From: CAVORD01 sp963698535
GTDB lineage: Bacteria; Bacteroidota; Bacteroidia; Bacteroidales; VadinHA17
Assembly (NCBI GenBank): GCA_963698535.1
Contig: CAVORD010000002.1
Coordinates: 1 to 64,000, forward strand
Direction of reading: 5' to 3'
DNA length: 64,000 bases
Below, piece after piece: positions 48,114-59,481 of the stretch. Each line of letters opens with the position of its first letter. Positions within the stretch are counted from its first letter, which is position 1. A program made the translations under genes and the position numbers. The notes beneath the pieces were generated by a model. The model did not search any database. It was not told where the DNA came from and saw only the letters and a program-made list of their open reading frames with translations.

Positions 48114-49553
48114 TTATTTACCCTGATCAGGGCCGACAATTACAATTTTTTTACTAACACATGCCTCCCTGACAGCTCCGTTTTCATCGGGAGCACCAGA
48201 AACAATAAGTTGAACATTATAGTTTCCGGGTATGGCAAAGCTTTTCTCTGTAGTTGCTCCTGTTGATGATGTCCCGTCGTCAAAGTTCCAGTAGTATCTT
48301 GTTATATTCCAGCCCGGCAGGTTGGTAGGCGATGAATCGAAAGTGACCTGATCACCGGCTTTGGCACTTTCAGCAGCAGTAAATACTGCCTGTTCTGTCT
48401 TTCTTATTTCGAGAAAATATGTCACCTCGTTATACTTAACTTCCCCTGTAATGAGGTTCACAGCATTTAGCTTTACAAGGTAATCCCCGGGGTTTTCAAA
48501 ACAGTGCTCGGCAGTGATACCACGGGCCTTTTTACCATCGCCAAAGTCCCACTCATAAAGAAACGGCGTTGAATCAAGCTTAACAGCATTTTCCTCAACG
48601 AACTCATAGCAATATGAATCGACAACAGCCTCAGAACAGTTAAGCTTTCTGATAACCGTTGATGAAAATCTGTAGATATCGTCATTACGTCGCCTGTTAC
48701 TGGTGAAATAGCCAGACTGTCCGTCCTTTTCAATAGCAACGGCAAAATCGTCCGATGGAGAATTTATTGGCTCCGGCATTGGCGAAGGTTTCATCCATGA
48801 GCCATATTGAAGAAGAGTAAAGTAGACATCGAGGCCTCCTTTGCCACCTTGCCTGTCGGATGAAAAATAGAGGCGCCCTGAGCTGTGAAAAAAAGGATAT
48901 AGCTCCGATGAGGGAGTATTGACCAGCGGTCCGGCATTTACCGGTTTCCCCCATCCATTGGCTGTACGCTCACAATAGTAAATATCGGCTCCACCCTGTC
49001 CTCCCGGCATATCACTTGAAAAGAAGAGGTATTTACCGTCGGTGCTTATTGAGGGATGTGCCACATGATAGTCGGTAGTGTTATACTCAAAGGGTTTAAT
49101 ATCTGTCCATTTACCGCCTGATTTAATGGCAGTGAAGATGCCCAGTTTATTCTGGGTTTTCTTCTTTTTTGCTTGCTTTCCTGTAACAATATCCCGAGTA
49201 AAATATACTTTATTGCCATCGGGACTGAAACAAAGCGGGCCCTCTGAGAGAGGTGTTGTAAGATCGTCGGACCAGATTCCGGGCTTTCGCCATTTTGTTG
49301 AATCTCTCTTTTCAGCAAAGTAAACATCCCAAACCCTAAGTCCGTCGAAAGTATTATAGTCCGATACGACCTTACTCTTGCGGTTGGAGCAGAAAATTAT
49401 TCCGTCACCGGTAATTACCGGAGCTATATCGTCAAACAGTGATGAACTTACAGGAAGAATTACAACCTCAAACATAGGTGGTTCCTGTCCGCTGGCAAAC
49501 TCAACCCCGAACAATGAAAATATTAACAATAATAACAGTGCTTTCCCCTTCAT
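48114..49553 (-). CDS. PD40 propeller-PKD domain protein
   Basis: A 479-residue exported protein from ATG 49553 (MKGKALLLLLIFSLFGVEFASG). The first ~310 residues hold WD40-like PD40 repeats (GIIFCSNRK, PDGNKVYFTRD, TDGKYLFFSSDMPGGQGGADIYY, GRLYFSSDRQGGKGGLDVYF). Two PKD domains follow (YEWDFGDGKKARG and YYWNFDDGTSSTG). The layout resembles the T9SS-associated PorE-type protein but lacks its C-terminal OmpA peptidoglycan-binding domain. It follows the PorP/SprF gene after one base, so it is probably an accessory of the same secretion or surface module. Confidence 0.85.
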   Translation of the reverse strand: MKGKALLLLLIFSLFGVEFASGQEPPMFEVVILPVSSSLFDDIAPVITGDGIIFCSNRKSKVVSDYNTFDGLRVWDVYFAEKRDSTKWRKPGIWSDDLTTPLSEGPLCFSPDGNKVYFTRDIVTGKQAKKKKTQNKLGIFTAIKSGGKWTDIKPFEYNTTDYHVAHPSISTDGKYLFFSSDMPGGQGGADIYYCERTANGWGKPVNAGPLVNTPSSELYPFFHSSGRLYFSSDRQGGKGGLDVYFTLLQYGSWMKPSPMPEPINSPSDDFAVAIEKDGQSGYFTSNRRRNDDIYRFSSTVIRKLNCSEAVVDSYCYEFVEENAVKLDSTPFLYEWDFGDGKKARGITAEHCFENPGDYLVKLNAVNLITGEVKYNEVTYFLEIRKTEQAVFTAAESAKAGDQVTFDSSPTNLPGWNITRYYWNFDDGTSSTGATTEKSFAIPGNYNVQLIVSGAPDENGAVREACVSKKIVIVGPDQGK

Positions 49554-49554
49554 T

Positions 49555-50478
49555 TTAAAAGTATCTTGGATTAGAAGCACTCACCCTGTTTGTAAATTCA
49601 AACCTCATCACAATTTCATGTGAACCGGATGAGAACTTAGATAATCCCCCCATTTGATAGTCGTAAGCGTATCCTATTTTAAGTTTCTGACCCAGTTGAA
49701 GTTCGAGTATCCCTACCAGTGCCTCCTCACCTATTCTCCATGAGCCCCCCAGCCATACCACATCGCCAAATATAAAGTTAGCGTTAAGATCGGCACCATA
49801 GGTATTATTCATATACAATTTAAGCAAAGCTGAAGGCTTGAATTTAAATGCCTCACTAAATGTAATAAGCCCACCACCAAATACAAGGATATCATAATTC
49901 TGGACAGAGTTATAGACTTCATATCCCGATCCTGAGGATGCCTCCCTGTAGCTCAGGAAAGCTGGAATTGATGCTCCCAGGAACGCATTATCGGAGTAGT
50001 AATAGATACCAGCCCCTACATTAGGCAGCGTATAAGAGGAAGCCCCGTCTGTAAAAACAGGATCAGGAGTAATGGTGTATACACTTGCAAGGTTGTTGTT
50101 ACTCATATCGACACCTGCTTTCAGACCAAAAGATATTTTGCCCTTGTTACCTGCTCTAATTCTATAAGCATAGTGACCATAAATACCTGTTGTTTTGGTT
50201 ACACCATAGGTAAGATACTGACCCATAAGTCCGATAGCGACGCGGTCGCTTTTTAAGGGTGCATGAACAGAAAAACTCTGAAAAAGCGGGCTTCCTTCGA
50301 GACCGGCCCATTGCTGACGGTAGTAGAATGTTGAACTGAGGGCACCTCTTGAGCCTGCATAGGCCGGGTTGATAATAATACCATCCATCAAATATTGGCT
50401 ATAAACCGGATAGACCTGAGCAGAGGTGTCAGTTAAAAAGGCGGAAAATAAAAGAAGGATAATATACCTGAATCTCAT
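49555..50478 (-). CDS. porP: PorP/SprF family type IX secretion outer-membrane protein
   Basis: A 307-residue protein with a signal peptide and the characteristic start of the mature part, YPVYSQYLMDGIIINPAYAGSRG, then RQQWAGLEGSP. Alternating beta strands through the rest fit a 14-strand outer-membrane barrel. Family members (SprF in Flavobacterium) are needed to attach or secrete partner proteins with a type-B C-terminal domain. Such a partner lies directly upstream: its stop overlaps this start by four bases (ATGA), so translation is coupled. Confidence 0.95.
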   Translation of the reverse strand: MRFRYIILLLFSAFLTDTSAQVYPVYSQYLMDGIIINPAYAGSRGALSSTFYYRQQWAGLEGSPLFQSFSVHAPLKSDRVAIGLMGQYLTYGVTKTTGIYGHYAYRIRAGNKGKISFGLKAGVDMSNNNLASVYTITPDPVFTDGASSYTLPNVGAGIYYYSDNAFLGASIPAFLSYREASSGSGYEVYNSVQNYDILVFGGGLITFSEAFKFKPSALLKLYMNNTYGADLNANFIFGDVVWLGGSWRIGEEALVGILELQLGQKLKIGYAYDYQMGGLSKFSSGSHEIVMRFEFTNRVSASNPRYF

Positions 50479-53400
50479 CTTCCTGACCGTTTTATTATTA
50501 TGTATCCGCTGTATTTGTCAACTGCCGGCTTTGTAATCGTTAAGAGGTAATAGTAGGTGCCTTCCGGCAGGTCTGCGCCATTCTTGTCCTTGCCATCCCA
50601 GAATCCTGTTGTGGCACTGTAGTTCTTTTTACGAAATACCTCAACACCTTTAATATTTATTATCACCAATTCATTTTCGGTACCATCGTGGATGCCTATT
50701 TCAAAAGTATCGTTTATACCATCATTACCAGGTGAGAATCCTCCCGGAATAACCAGTCCCGGCACTTCAACAATGACTCTGTCGGTTGCTGCCGGGCAGA
50801 CACCGTTTATTACGCTCCACTCCAGTTCATTTTGTCCGAACCACAGATCTGATACAGTTGTGGCAGGAAGAACATCGTTGCCAAACAGTGGGGTTCCTTT
50901 ACTTGAGACGATGCTCCACTTGGTTGCTGTTGAGCGCACAGGCGTTACGGCGTTAAGGGTTGTATTGAACTCAAAAGGCATTAGAAACTGATCAGGGCCT
51001 GCGTCGGCCGGATCGGGTTGCTGCCAGAAGGTAACATCCACAGATGCTGAATCCTTGCACTGCCAGTTGGTCTCTTTCCACCAGAAGCGCCAGATTCCAT
51101 AACCAGAAACTGTAACAGTATGTGAAGCTGAAGTAATGGCATTGGCAGCAGCTGTAACGGGGGTTGTTTTGTAATCCCACGTCCCTACGCCGATGCTGGG
51201 AACGGCATTAAGGGTGTACGTTAGTCCGCAGGCCTCTCCATTCGTACCGGCATTTGAGTTAGGATATTTGAAGACCGTAACCTGATGTGATCCTGCTTTT
51301 GATGTTGCAAGACAGCCGTTAATATTATCCTTGATGCTTGTAAGTGTGTATGTTGAACTATTAACCGGCTTCCTCGTTATAGATGAGACTGCAGATGTAA
51401 TGGCAGAGAATGTTGAGTCAACTGATCCGTTTGACAGTACAACATCCCAGTTTCCGGACCCTGTTAAGGTCAGTCCTACTGTTACAGGTGTCCCTTCGCA
51501 TGAGTTTTGCACAACATCAGCGATAAGGCCGGTAGGAAGTGTAAGAGTATCAACTATCAGTCCGGCAGAAATGTTTGTACATTCATTCGTGGGGCCGGAT
51601 TTTACGATCCTCCTGTAGTAAATAATATCTGTTATTGCAGGGGGATCAAAACTTCCTCCGGCTACGGGAGTACCTGTTGCCGCTACCCATGCAATATTAT
51701 TGGGGCTCTGTTCCCATGTATAGGCATATGTCCCCGATCCACCTGTGGGTGTAAGGCCGTTTATTCGGGCCGGGACAGTACCATAGCATACTTCCGGTAC
51801 AGGTGGCAGGGTATTATTGGCAATTGCCCCGAATATATTAAGAGTTACTGAAGTACTTGTGTCGGCACACTGGTTCTGAAGGCCTGAAAATACCACACGC
51901 CTGAAATATCTGTTACCCAAAGCCTTAAGAGCCACCTCATCGGGATTGTAGGTTGCTGTGTTTATAGTTCCTGTGGGTACCAGAGGAGCTGTAGCAAAGT
52001 TATCGGCACTTATCTCCCACTTAAAGTTATAGGATCCGTCGCCGCCGGTGAGTGCCGGTCCTGACTGAACCAGATCGGTAAAGTTTGTTCCCTCGCAGAT
52101 CGACTGATCTGTTTGTATGTTATTATTCAAGATCAGTGGAAGAACAGTTATTTTCAACGAGGGAGATGCACTTGTGCATACATCTGAGTTTACAACACGG
52201 CGATACCACTTGTCAGAGCTAAGAGCCGGCGGATCAAAGTTGGACAAAGTAATTGTTCCAACGGGGACCTGGGGTGCAGTAGAGAAATTGTCGTTGCTAA
52301 CCTGCCATATGTAGGTATAGGTACCATTACCTCCTGCGGGGCCTGCATTTGCCGAATACAAAGGATCAGGGTTCTGGTTGAAACAGATCGTTGTATCGCC
52401 GTCAATAAGGTTGCCTGTGATCTGTCCGAAGAGCTCCAGCACAACCGAAGAGCTGGTGCTTTGGCAAGTGTTATTTAATCCTGAGTATACTATTCTTCTA
52501 AAATACTTCTTGCCTGCGGCAACCAGAAGTGCTTCGTCGGGGTTGTAAGCGGCACCTGTTATCACTCCTGTGGCATCACCAAAAGCAATATTGTCCGTGC
52601 TCTGTTCCCATTTGTAAAGATAGGAGGAGTTACCACCGGTAAGTAACGTTCCTGAATGAGCCAGGTCGGTAAAGAGAGATCCTTCGCAAAGAGTCTGGTC
52701 GGAGGCAACATTATTATTTGCGATCAGCGGCAGTACTGTTATTTTAACGGCATTAGAGGTATTGGTACATACGCTAGAATTCACGACCCTGCGATACCAG
52801 GTGTCTGTTGTCAGTGCAGCCGGATCGTATTTGCTCCCGGTTATAGTTCCGCCGGGGACCTGAGGGGCTGTACCAAAGTTATCTGTGCTCTGTTGCCAGG
52901 TATAAGTATATGTTCCTGAGCCACCTCCCGGTAATGGCACCAATGGATACAGGGCATTGGGGTCCTGTGAGAAACAAATGGTGGTATCTGTTCCAATGTT
53001 ATTGTTTACAATTATGGGAAGGACAGTAAACTTTATCTCCTTGCTTATGTCGGTAATGGCCCCTGACTGATACCACTCTTCTGAAGAAGGCATTACCTGC
53101 GACGACTTCCGCGGGAGGTGTTGGATAATTCTTGCTTGTAGCAGCACCCACAGGTGTCCATGCCCCGGCACCGAATTTTCTTTCCCACTGATATGTATAT
53201 GCTCCTGTTCCTCCGAGTGGGCTTGTACCATTGAGGTCAGGTAAAATAATATTCTGGCAGATAGTATCGATCTGATTGCCCGTGATTGATGAAGAGACTG
53301 AGTTAAAAAGGAAACCTGTAATGTTCAAAGCCAATGGAGTTTTAATAGATCCGACGTTACCAACTGTGGCCTCTGACAATCCATTTGTTCCTCCGGCTCC

Positions 53401-54658
53401 TCCGCACACCTGTTCCAGTAGCGCCACCATTAGAATGAGGATTTCAGCCAAATAAGAGCCACCGCCGCCGCCTCCGCCCATTCCAAAGGTGTTAATGTTA
53501 ACATCTCCACCTTCGCCACCTCTTGCACTAACCTTAATGTTGATGGTCCAGTAACTTTGGACTGATAGGACAATTGATCCTGCTCCTCCTCCACCACCGG
53601 CACCAGCAGTACCTGACGCGACACCTGAAACAGAATCTCCATCGGCTATAATTTTTTATCCATTCCCGTGAATAATGTCGGCAATAATGAAAATAATACC
53701 ACCTCCATTTCCACCCGGTGTTGCAACCACCGACCGGTATATGTTTACTTGATCCTCCGCCTCCACCCTAAAAATATATCCGTTTGTATCTATCGAGCCT
53801 GACCAACCCCTTCCTCCGATTCCTCTTGCCAAGCGGTGAAGAACATCCATCTTCAAGGTAACCTAAGCCTCCTGCCCCATGAGATCCTCCTCCTCCACCG
53901 CCAGGATATCTTCCGCTTCCGGCACCCCCTCCTGTAAAGTTTGCACCTCTACCCTTTGTAAAACCAGGATATCCAGGAGCATTAAATGCATCGTTTGCAG
54001 TGTGCAATTCCCTCCCCTTTAAAGCCTGCCGCTTAGGGATGCTGTGGGATATGAGATATGAATTGCATCGACTGCAAAGGTCATCTGCTCCCAATGTAAC
54101 AGCATCCTCCCTTAAAACCCTTACCGGTAACATCTACTGTCTGCGGCAAGATTAAGTGATGTCCCAACAAAGAATGCTAAGAACACCCCCTGTACCAGTT
54201 GCCGGATTCCACGCTTGAGCAGTCAAATTTGCCGTCACGTTGCTGAGTTGTAGAAGGGAACTTTTATTAGCTGCACTGAGCCATTAGCATCGAATGAGCC
54301 ATATGTATATATTGAGAAACCTGATATCTGAAACACCGGGAGCCCCTACTGCCTGAACAATAAAAAACTCATGACTACCAGGTCTGCCATATAGACTTTG
54401 AGCAGCTCCATACAAACCACCGTTTGTAGTATAGATCCTCAAACCCTTCATCTGGATCAGAAGGACAGTATCGCCAACAGAATAACCGGCCGTACTGGTA
54501 ACCGTAACATAATCTGCCCCGACGGCTGTGACCTTTACATACTGATTAATTACACCCGAGATGGGTGTCTGAGCAATAAGGGGGAAAGAGGTTAACAGCA
54601 ACAAAATCGCTAAACAGCTGGTTGCCAAATATTTCCGCAAATTCTCACTCTCGTACAT
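50475..54658 (-). CDS. SprB-like adhesin with gliding-type C-terminal domain, many frame breaks
   Basis: About 1,390 residues once at least six frame breaks between 54300 and 53050 are bridged. It starts with a signal peptide (CLAILLLLTSFPLIAQ). Next comes a glycine-rich part (GKGFKGG, KGEGIA, KGRGANFTGGG, GGGGGGSHGAGG) as in other large Bacteroidota surface proteins. Then follow alternating Ig-like repeats (DTTICFxQ...TYTYxWQ...WYRRVVNS and QSICEG...YFRRVV) with a 197-residue period. It ends with the type-B gliding-motility C-terminal domain (VIPGGFSPGNDGINDTFEI ... GTYYYLLTI). It should be exported by type IX secretion with the PorP/SprF protein encoded next, and serve in adhesion or gliding. 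The start of the gene could be a pseudogene. Confidence 0.83.
51810..52996 (-). repeat. 591-bp tandem repeat in the SprB-like gene
   Basis: Two copies of a 591-base unit can be lined up: for example CAG(A/G)TCGGTAAAG at about 52072 and 52663, and the CTGCGATACCA/CGGCGATACCA motif 591 bases apart. Each unit encodes a pair of Ig-like domains (197 residues). Further, more divergent copies continue to about 51600. Confidence 0.75.
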
Positions 54659-54735
54659 CAGACGTCTATATAACCTGCTAATATAATTAAATATTTCTTT
54701 TCTCCAATTAATGCCAGAGCCCTGCCTGTTATGCT

Positions 54736-57700
54736 TTAAAGCTTCTCCACGGTGTATAGCAAAGGCAGCTCAACATAGAAAGTTGTACCTCCTCCAGAGA
54801 GTGATTCAAACCACACTTTACCGCCTGCTGTCTCAGTAAATCTTTTAACTATAGATAATCCCAGTCCCATACCCGATGATTTTGTTGTAAAATTGGGAGT
54901 AAAAAGTCTCTCTCTCATATTCTCGGGTATACCTGTACCGTTATCCTTCAGGCTTACTTTGACAACATCGCTGTAACAAACCAGGTCGATCTTAATAACG
55001 CCTTTCTTGCCTGCAGGGATAGCCTGAACTGCATTCTTCAACAGGTTGCTGAAGATTCCGTTTATCTGTTCCTTATCGGCCGTTATAAAGACAGAGGAAA
55101 GGTTCCCGTAGTTAACTTCGAAATGTAAATTCTCTGTCTTAAGGTACAGCTCAACTGCTCTGGATATCTGTTCGATAAGGTCCATTTTTACCGGAGCCGG
55201 CCTGGGCATCCGTGCAAAGCTGGAAAAGGCAGTTGCTATTGCAGAAAGGTTGTCGATATACTCGATCTGGTTCTCGGTAAACTTCTCTATCTTACTGTCA
55301 AACCCTTCAGCCTTATCCTTCCATGCTTTAAGCAGCTGCTGAACATTCAGCTTCATTGGTGTGAGAGGGTTTTTGATCTCATGAGCTATCTGCTTTGCCA
55401 TCTCTCTCCAGGCCACCTCCCTCTCTGATGCCGACAGCGCTCTCGCACTCTGCTTCAAGCTCATCGACCAGGTGGTTATATTGCCTTACAAGTTCCGATA
55501 GTTCATCATTACCGCTGTATTTTAATGGTTCACTTTTCTTTCCAAGTTCGATGCTTGCCAGCCCTTCTCTTAACAACCTCAGCGGATAGGTAATCTTTTC
55601 ACTTATAAAAACAGCGAGGGCCATTGTAACGATAATGAGGAGGAGTGTAAAGTTAACCACGGTGACCACCATCCCTGAAACCTCGGCGGTAAGAGTGCTC
55701 TGCAGTGTGAAATAGGGAAGATTGAGGTATGCCAGCAGATTGCCCTGATAATTGAATACCGGCATATATCCGCTTTGATAACTCATCTTACCTGTCTGCT
55801 CCTGATGGATATATTCCGACGATCCCTCAACTGCAAGCCTGTAGTAAGCGTCAGCGTTCATCAGGCTCCCCTTGAGCTCCCTGGAAAACAATTCAGGACG
55901 GGATGTTGCGATCAGAGATCCATCTGGTCCGTAAAGGTTAATGTCGTTGTAAAAGACATTGGAGAATTTCACCAGTAACTCATCGAGAGAGGTGTATCCA
56001 TCCTCCTTCCAGTTTCTGTCGATAGTCTGGTATTTGCTGAGCTTGTGATCCAGCTCAATACTTACCGATGCGAGTTTCTCTTTTATGTTTCTGTTATGCC
56101 TTACCCTGTACTGTTCGATAGTGAGATAACTTACCCCGAAGCCAATTGCCAGAAATGAACCGGTAATAATGACAAGGAATGAAACCTGAAGACGTTGCCG
56201 GAAGTTATCCTGATAGAGTCTCCATGAGAATGAACCTGACCCGATAACCTGCATCACTGAGGCGAAAAGAAGAATAAAAACGAAGAGATATGCAAAACCT
56301 GTGACCTTGTCTATAGGTCTTACCTCCGGTCTGCTTATTATTACACTGATGCTCCCCTGCTGGTAACAAAAATGCTGGTTTCCTCTTTCGCTGAAGGAGT
56401 AGTATTCGCCATCCCCTATATTCTCATTGGGGAGGATCTCAGAATAGGGGTACTCGCCCGTCCTTACAGCAAGCATATCATTTACATACTTAGCCGACGA
56501 ATACTCTTTAAGTCCTGAAAACCTGGAGTACCTCTTATCAAGCAGAAGTTCGGGGTAGCCTGCCTGAAAAGTTGTGACCTGACTGACAAGCTCGATAAAA
56601 ACGGCATTTCTCTCTCCCTCCGGTGTACTATGGTAAACGGCACCCAGATAGTAAGCCCTGCCGGCTTCATTCTCGATAAACCAGAATCCTGTTCCGGTTA
56701 TACTCTCGCCTTTCCTGGTGATCCTGTCGCCAAAGAAGGTAAAGCAGTTGTCGATAAGGTTATCGTCTGCAGCCAGACGCAGTTTAGATTCATCGGTACA
56801 AAGGACGTAACCTATATCATAATTGTTCCAGTAACCATCAAAATAGTTCCTGTCGAGGTGGGAAGTGATACGTTCTACATCCAAAGGCGTAAAATATGGT
56901 TTCTCCAATATCTTCAGCAGGATCGAATCGGATGAAATTCCCGGCCAGCTCTCGATAAGAAGGTATTCAGCCAGAGGATCATGATCGGTAGCATACGATA
57001 CAGCCAGAACTTTCAGGTTCTCCTTCTCCTTGTCATTGCTGTACCTCAGGATAAGTACAAGGAAAAAGATGGCCAGTACTGCAGAGATTATCACGGTCCC
57101 GTTAAAAAATCTGAAGTTATATCTCTTAACCAGATAGTTTGTAATAAACAGCAGTGCAAACAGAACAACTGATACCGTAATATAGATCCCATAAAAGAGG
57201 AAAGCCCCGACTACTGAAAGTATAAAAGGGATCGGGATAAGGAACCACTTTGAAAAGTCTGAATTGATTAATCTTATAACAGCAATAATCATGATAAGCT
57301 CAACTGCCAGAACCATCGATAATATTGAGAATAACGCCACAACACTGAACCAGTCGATCTTAAGGATATTATAAGTCTCCAGACTTATATTTGAGTTAAG
57401 CAGCAGGTGCCTGACGAGCCCAGATATTAATACAATACCGATAAAGGCTGTAGCCGGAAGGATTCCTGTCACAAAAGATTCTTTAGTACCACGGTAAGGA
57501 TCACCCTTATGATCCGACCATACGCGGAAGAAATTGAATATAAGGATGAGGAGTAAAAGTGAAAGGATAAGGAGATGACCACACGATGGTATGACCGGTC
57601 CCAATGTGAATTCAAGGGGAGAGAACAGTCTCTCTCCCATTTGCATCAATCCCGGTAACTCAGGAATAAGGAAAAGAGCATAGGTAATAAGGTGCACTCC

Positions 57701-58447
57701 TATATTCAGGGCAACACCTGCTAAAATCTTTTTCTCAAGAAGAAGTTTCATGACCATTCGACCTGTAAGCCAAAGAATGGTGATGATCAGAAGCAGTGCA
57801 GGTATAAACCTTAACAGGAGTGCCAGAGAAGTCAATTGACCCTCAGGTATTAAAATTCTAAACAGGATATCTCCCGATCGGCCTATTACGGGAAATCCGG
57901 CCTCGCTCTTTGTATCAGTGATCAGCTTCTCTTCCCCTGTAGAACCCCTTAGTCCGACAAAGCCGTCGGTAAAGAAATCGTTGGTAAGACTATAGTCGCT
58001 GTAAACACGTGAAAGTGCTATGAGCGACAGACCGGCGGTATCGTACCGTTCATTCAGAAACCATCCATTATTAATAAAGACCAGCGGGGTGGAAAGCTCT
58101 CCGTTCTTCAGTTGCGGGAAAGCATCAAAACTGTTGTCATTCCAGTAGACAAGATCTCCTGCTCTGTAGACCAGAAAAGAGACCGACTCCTTTTCGAAAT
58201 TTCTAAAGAGGGTTCCCCCGGGATCAAGAGGCAATGAAAATGTGCTGTCGGCAATCTCATCGACAGCCAAACGGATAAGTGAGTTACATTTCTCCTCTCT
58301 CCCAATCAGGCTCCTCTCATATTTTCTGAGATATTGCTCCCTGAACCAGCTGCCGCCGGTAACAAAGTATATTAAGATAGTCAGGATGAATAGTGATATT
58401 AGGATAACTATGTTTCTGACCGATTTCCCGGGACCTGTTATGATCAT
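54736..58447 (-). CDS. NtrY-like membrane sensor histidine kinase, frameshifted
   Basis: About 1,235 residues after bridging one break near 55458. The N-terminal part has a first helix (residues 12-30), an extracytoplasmic region, and a block of about ten membrane helices (about 210-480). A second sensor region, more helices, another outer loop, a last helix (about 915-940) and a HAMP domain (EKITYPLRLLREGLASIELG) follow. After the break comes the kinase: H-box AHEIKNPLTPMKL, N-box NLLKNAVQAIP, G1 DNGTGIPE and G2 GMGLGLSIVKRF. The H-box is of the NtrB/NtrY type. The joint is VDEL-KQSARALSASEREVAW; one extra T separates the frames. No response regulator is adjacent. The start lies 10 bases after the rlmH stop. 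Confidence 0.87.
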
Positions 58448-58457
58448 TTTGGCTTTA

Positions 58458-58931
58458 TTAGTCGTGATGATAAGGCTCGCCCTTTATAATGGTAAAAACT
58501 CTGTACAGCTGCTCAAGAAACAATAATCGTACCAACTGATGAGGAAATGTCAGCTGAGAAAGGGACAGTTTTTCGTCGGCTCTTTTATATACCTCCTCTG
58601 AGAAGCCGTATGCGCCACCCGAAAGGAAGAGTATTCTCTTTTTTCCTGACATTAATAGTCCTTCAAATCTTGTGGCAAAATTTCTGGTTGTATACTCCTT
58701 GCCATGCTCATCAAGAAGAATTACATAATCATCATCGGTAATTGCTGCAAGCTGGGACCTCCCCTCCCTGTTCTTCTGCTCAATCTGTGGCATGTTTCTT
58801 GTATTCCTGATATCCGGAATTGTAATAATTTCAAAGGGGACATATTTTTTGATGCGACCGGAATAATCATCTGACCCTGTTTGTACAGAAGTCACATTGG
58901 TTTTGCCGGTTTGAATAAAAGCAACCTTCAT
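58458..58931 (-). CDS. rlmH: 23S rRNA (pseudouridine1915-N3) methyltransferase
   Basis: A 157-residue SPOUT methyltransferase of exact family length. The trefoil-knot SAM site is visible as ILLDEHGKEYTT, FLSGGAYGFSEEV and the C-terminal LSLSQLTFPHQLVRLLFLEQLYR with the terminal GEPYHHD. It methylates pseudouridine 1915 in helix 69 of 23S rRNA. It is cytoplasmic. It is cotranscribed with the downstream sensor kinase and has a -7 box upstream. Confidence 0.96.
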   Translation of the reverse strand: MKVAFIQTGKTNVTSVQTGSDDYSGRIKKYVPFEIITIPDIRNTRNMPQIEQKNREGRSQLAAITDDDYVILLDEHGKEYTTRNFATRFEGLLMSGKKRILFLSGGAYGFSEEVYKRADEKLSLSQLTFPHQLVRLLFLEQLYRVFTIIKGEPYHHD

Positions 58932-58965
58932 CTGTGTTTATACGCCTTATAAAGCTATTAAGTAA

Positions 58966-58973
58966 CAAAAATA
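58966..58973 (-). promoter_or_regulatory. putative -7 box of rlmH
   Basis: On the minus strand TATTTTTG matches TAnnTTTG, 34 bases before the rlmH start. No TTTG -33 element is visible. Confidence 0.5.
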
Positions 58974-59009
58974 TAAGATAATTATAATATCCCTTAAGTT
59001 ATGGCTCGT

Positions 59010-59039
59010 TTTGAAATTCTGCAATAAATCTTAAATTTG
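59010..59039 (+). promoter_or_regulatory. promoter of DUF4783-nadC-yihY
   Basis: TTTG at 59010-59013 and TAAATTTG at 59032-59039 are 18 bases apart, matching the Bacteroidota -33/-7 promoter (TTTG, about 19 bases, TAnnTTTG). The first gene starts 46 bases later. Confidence 0.65.
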
Positions 59040-59085
59040 TGACGGGAGTGGTCATCCACAAACGGTGGGTAATAGATAAAATGAA

Positions 59086-59481
59086 ATGAAAAGAACTATT
59101 CTGATAACCTTTGTTCTGATCTCTTTTCTAAGTCCTTCGGTGGCTCAGGAAAAGATCCCTGCCGGTATCTCTCTGGCTTTCAGGGCAGGTAATGCATCAG
59201 AGCTGGCAAAATATCTCAATTCAACAGTCGAGATATTACTTCTTGATACTGAGGATTTCTACAAGAAGGGTGTTGCTGAAACTATTTTGAAGGATTTCTT
59301 TGCAAGTTATCCCTGCACCGATTTTACAATCCTGCATCAGGGAGCCAAGAACGAGGCTCAATATGCAATAGGCAATCTAAAATCAACAAAAGGCTCTTTC
59401 AGGGTCTACTTTCTGCTGAAGAAAGTCGGATCGGAATTCTTAATACACCAGATCAGGATTGAAACTGACAACGGACGATAG
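59086..59481 (+). CDS. DUF4783 family exported protein
   Basis: A 131-residue protein with a signal peptide (ITFVLISFLSPSVAQ). The mature part has the pattern of DUF4783, an NTF2-like fold: IPAGISLAFRAGNASELAKYLNS, VEILLLD, a central Lys-rich helix and NLKSTKGSFRVYFLLKK. The function is unknown. In Bacteroidota it is regularly found just before nadC, as here, where the two reading frames overlap by 23 bases. Being exported, it is unlikely to take part in NAD synthesis itself. Confidence 0.85.
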   Translation: MKRTILITFVLISFLSPSVAQEKIPAGISLAFRAGNASELAKYLNSTVEILLLDTEDFYKKGVAETILKDFFASYPCTDFTILHQGAKNEAQYAIGNLKSTKGSFRVYFLLKKVGSEFLIHQIRIETDNGR

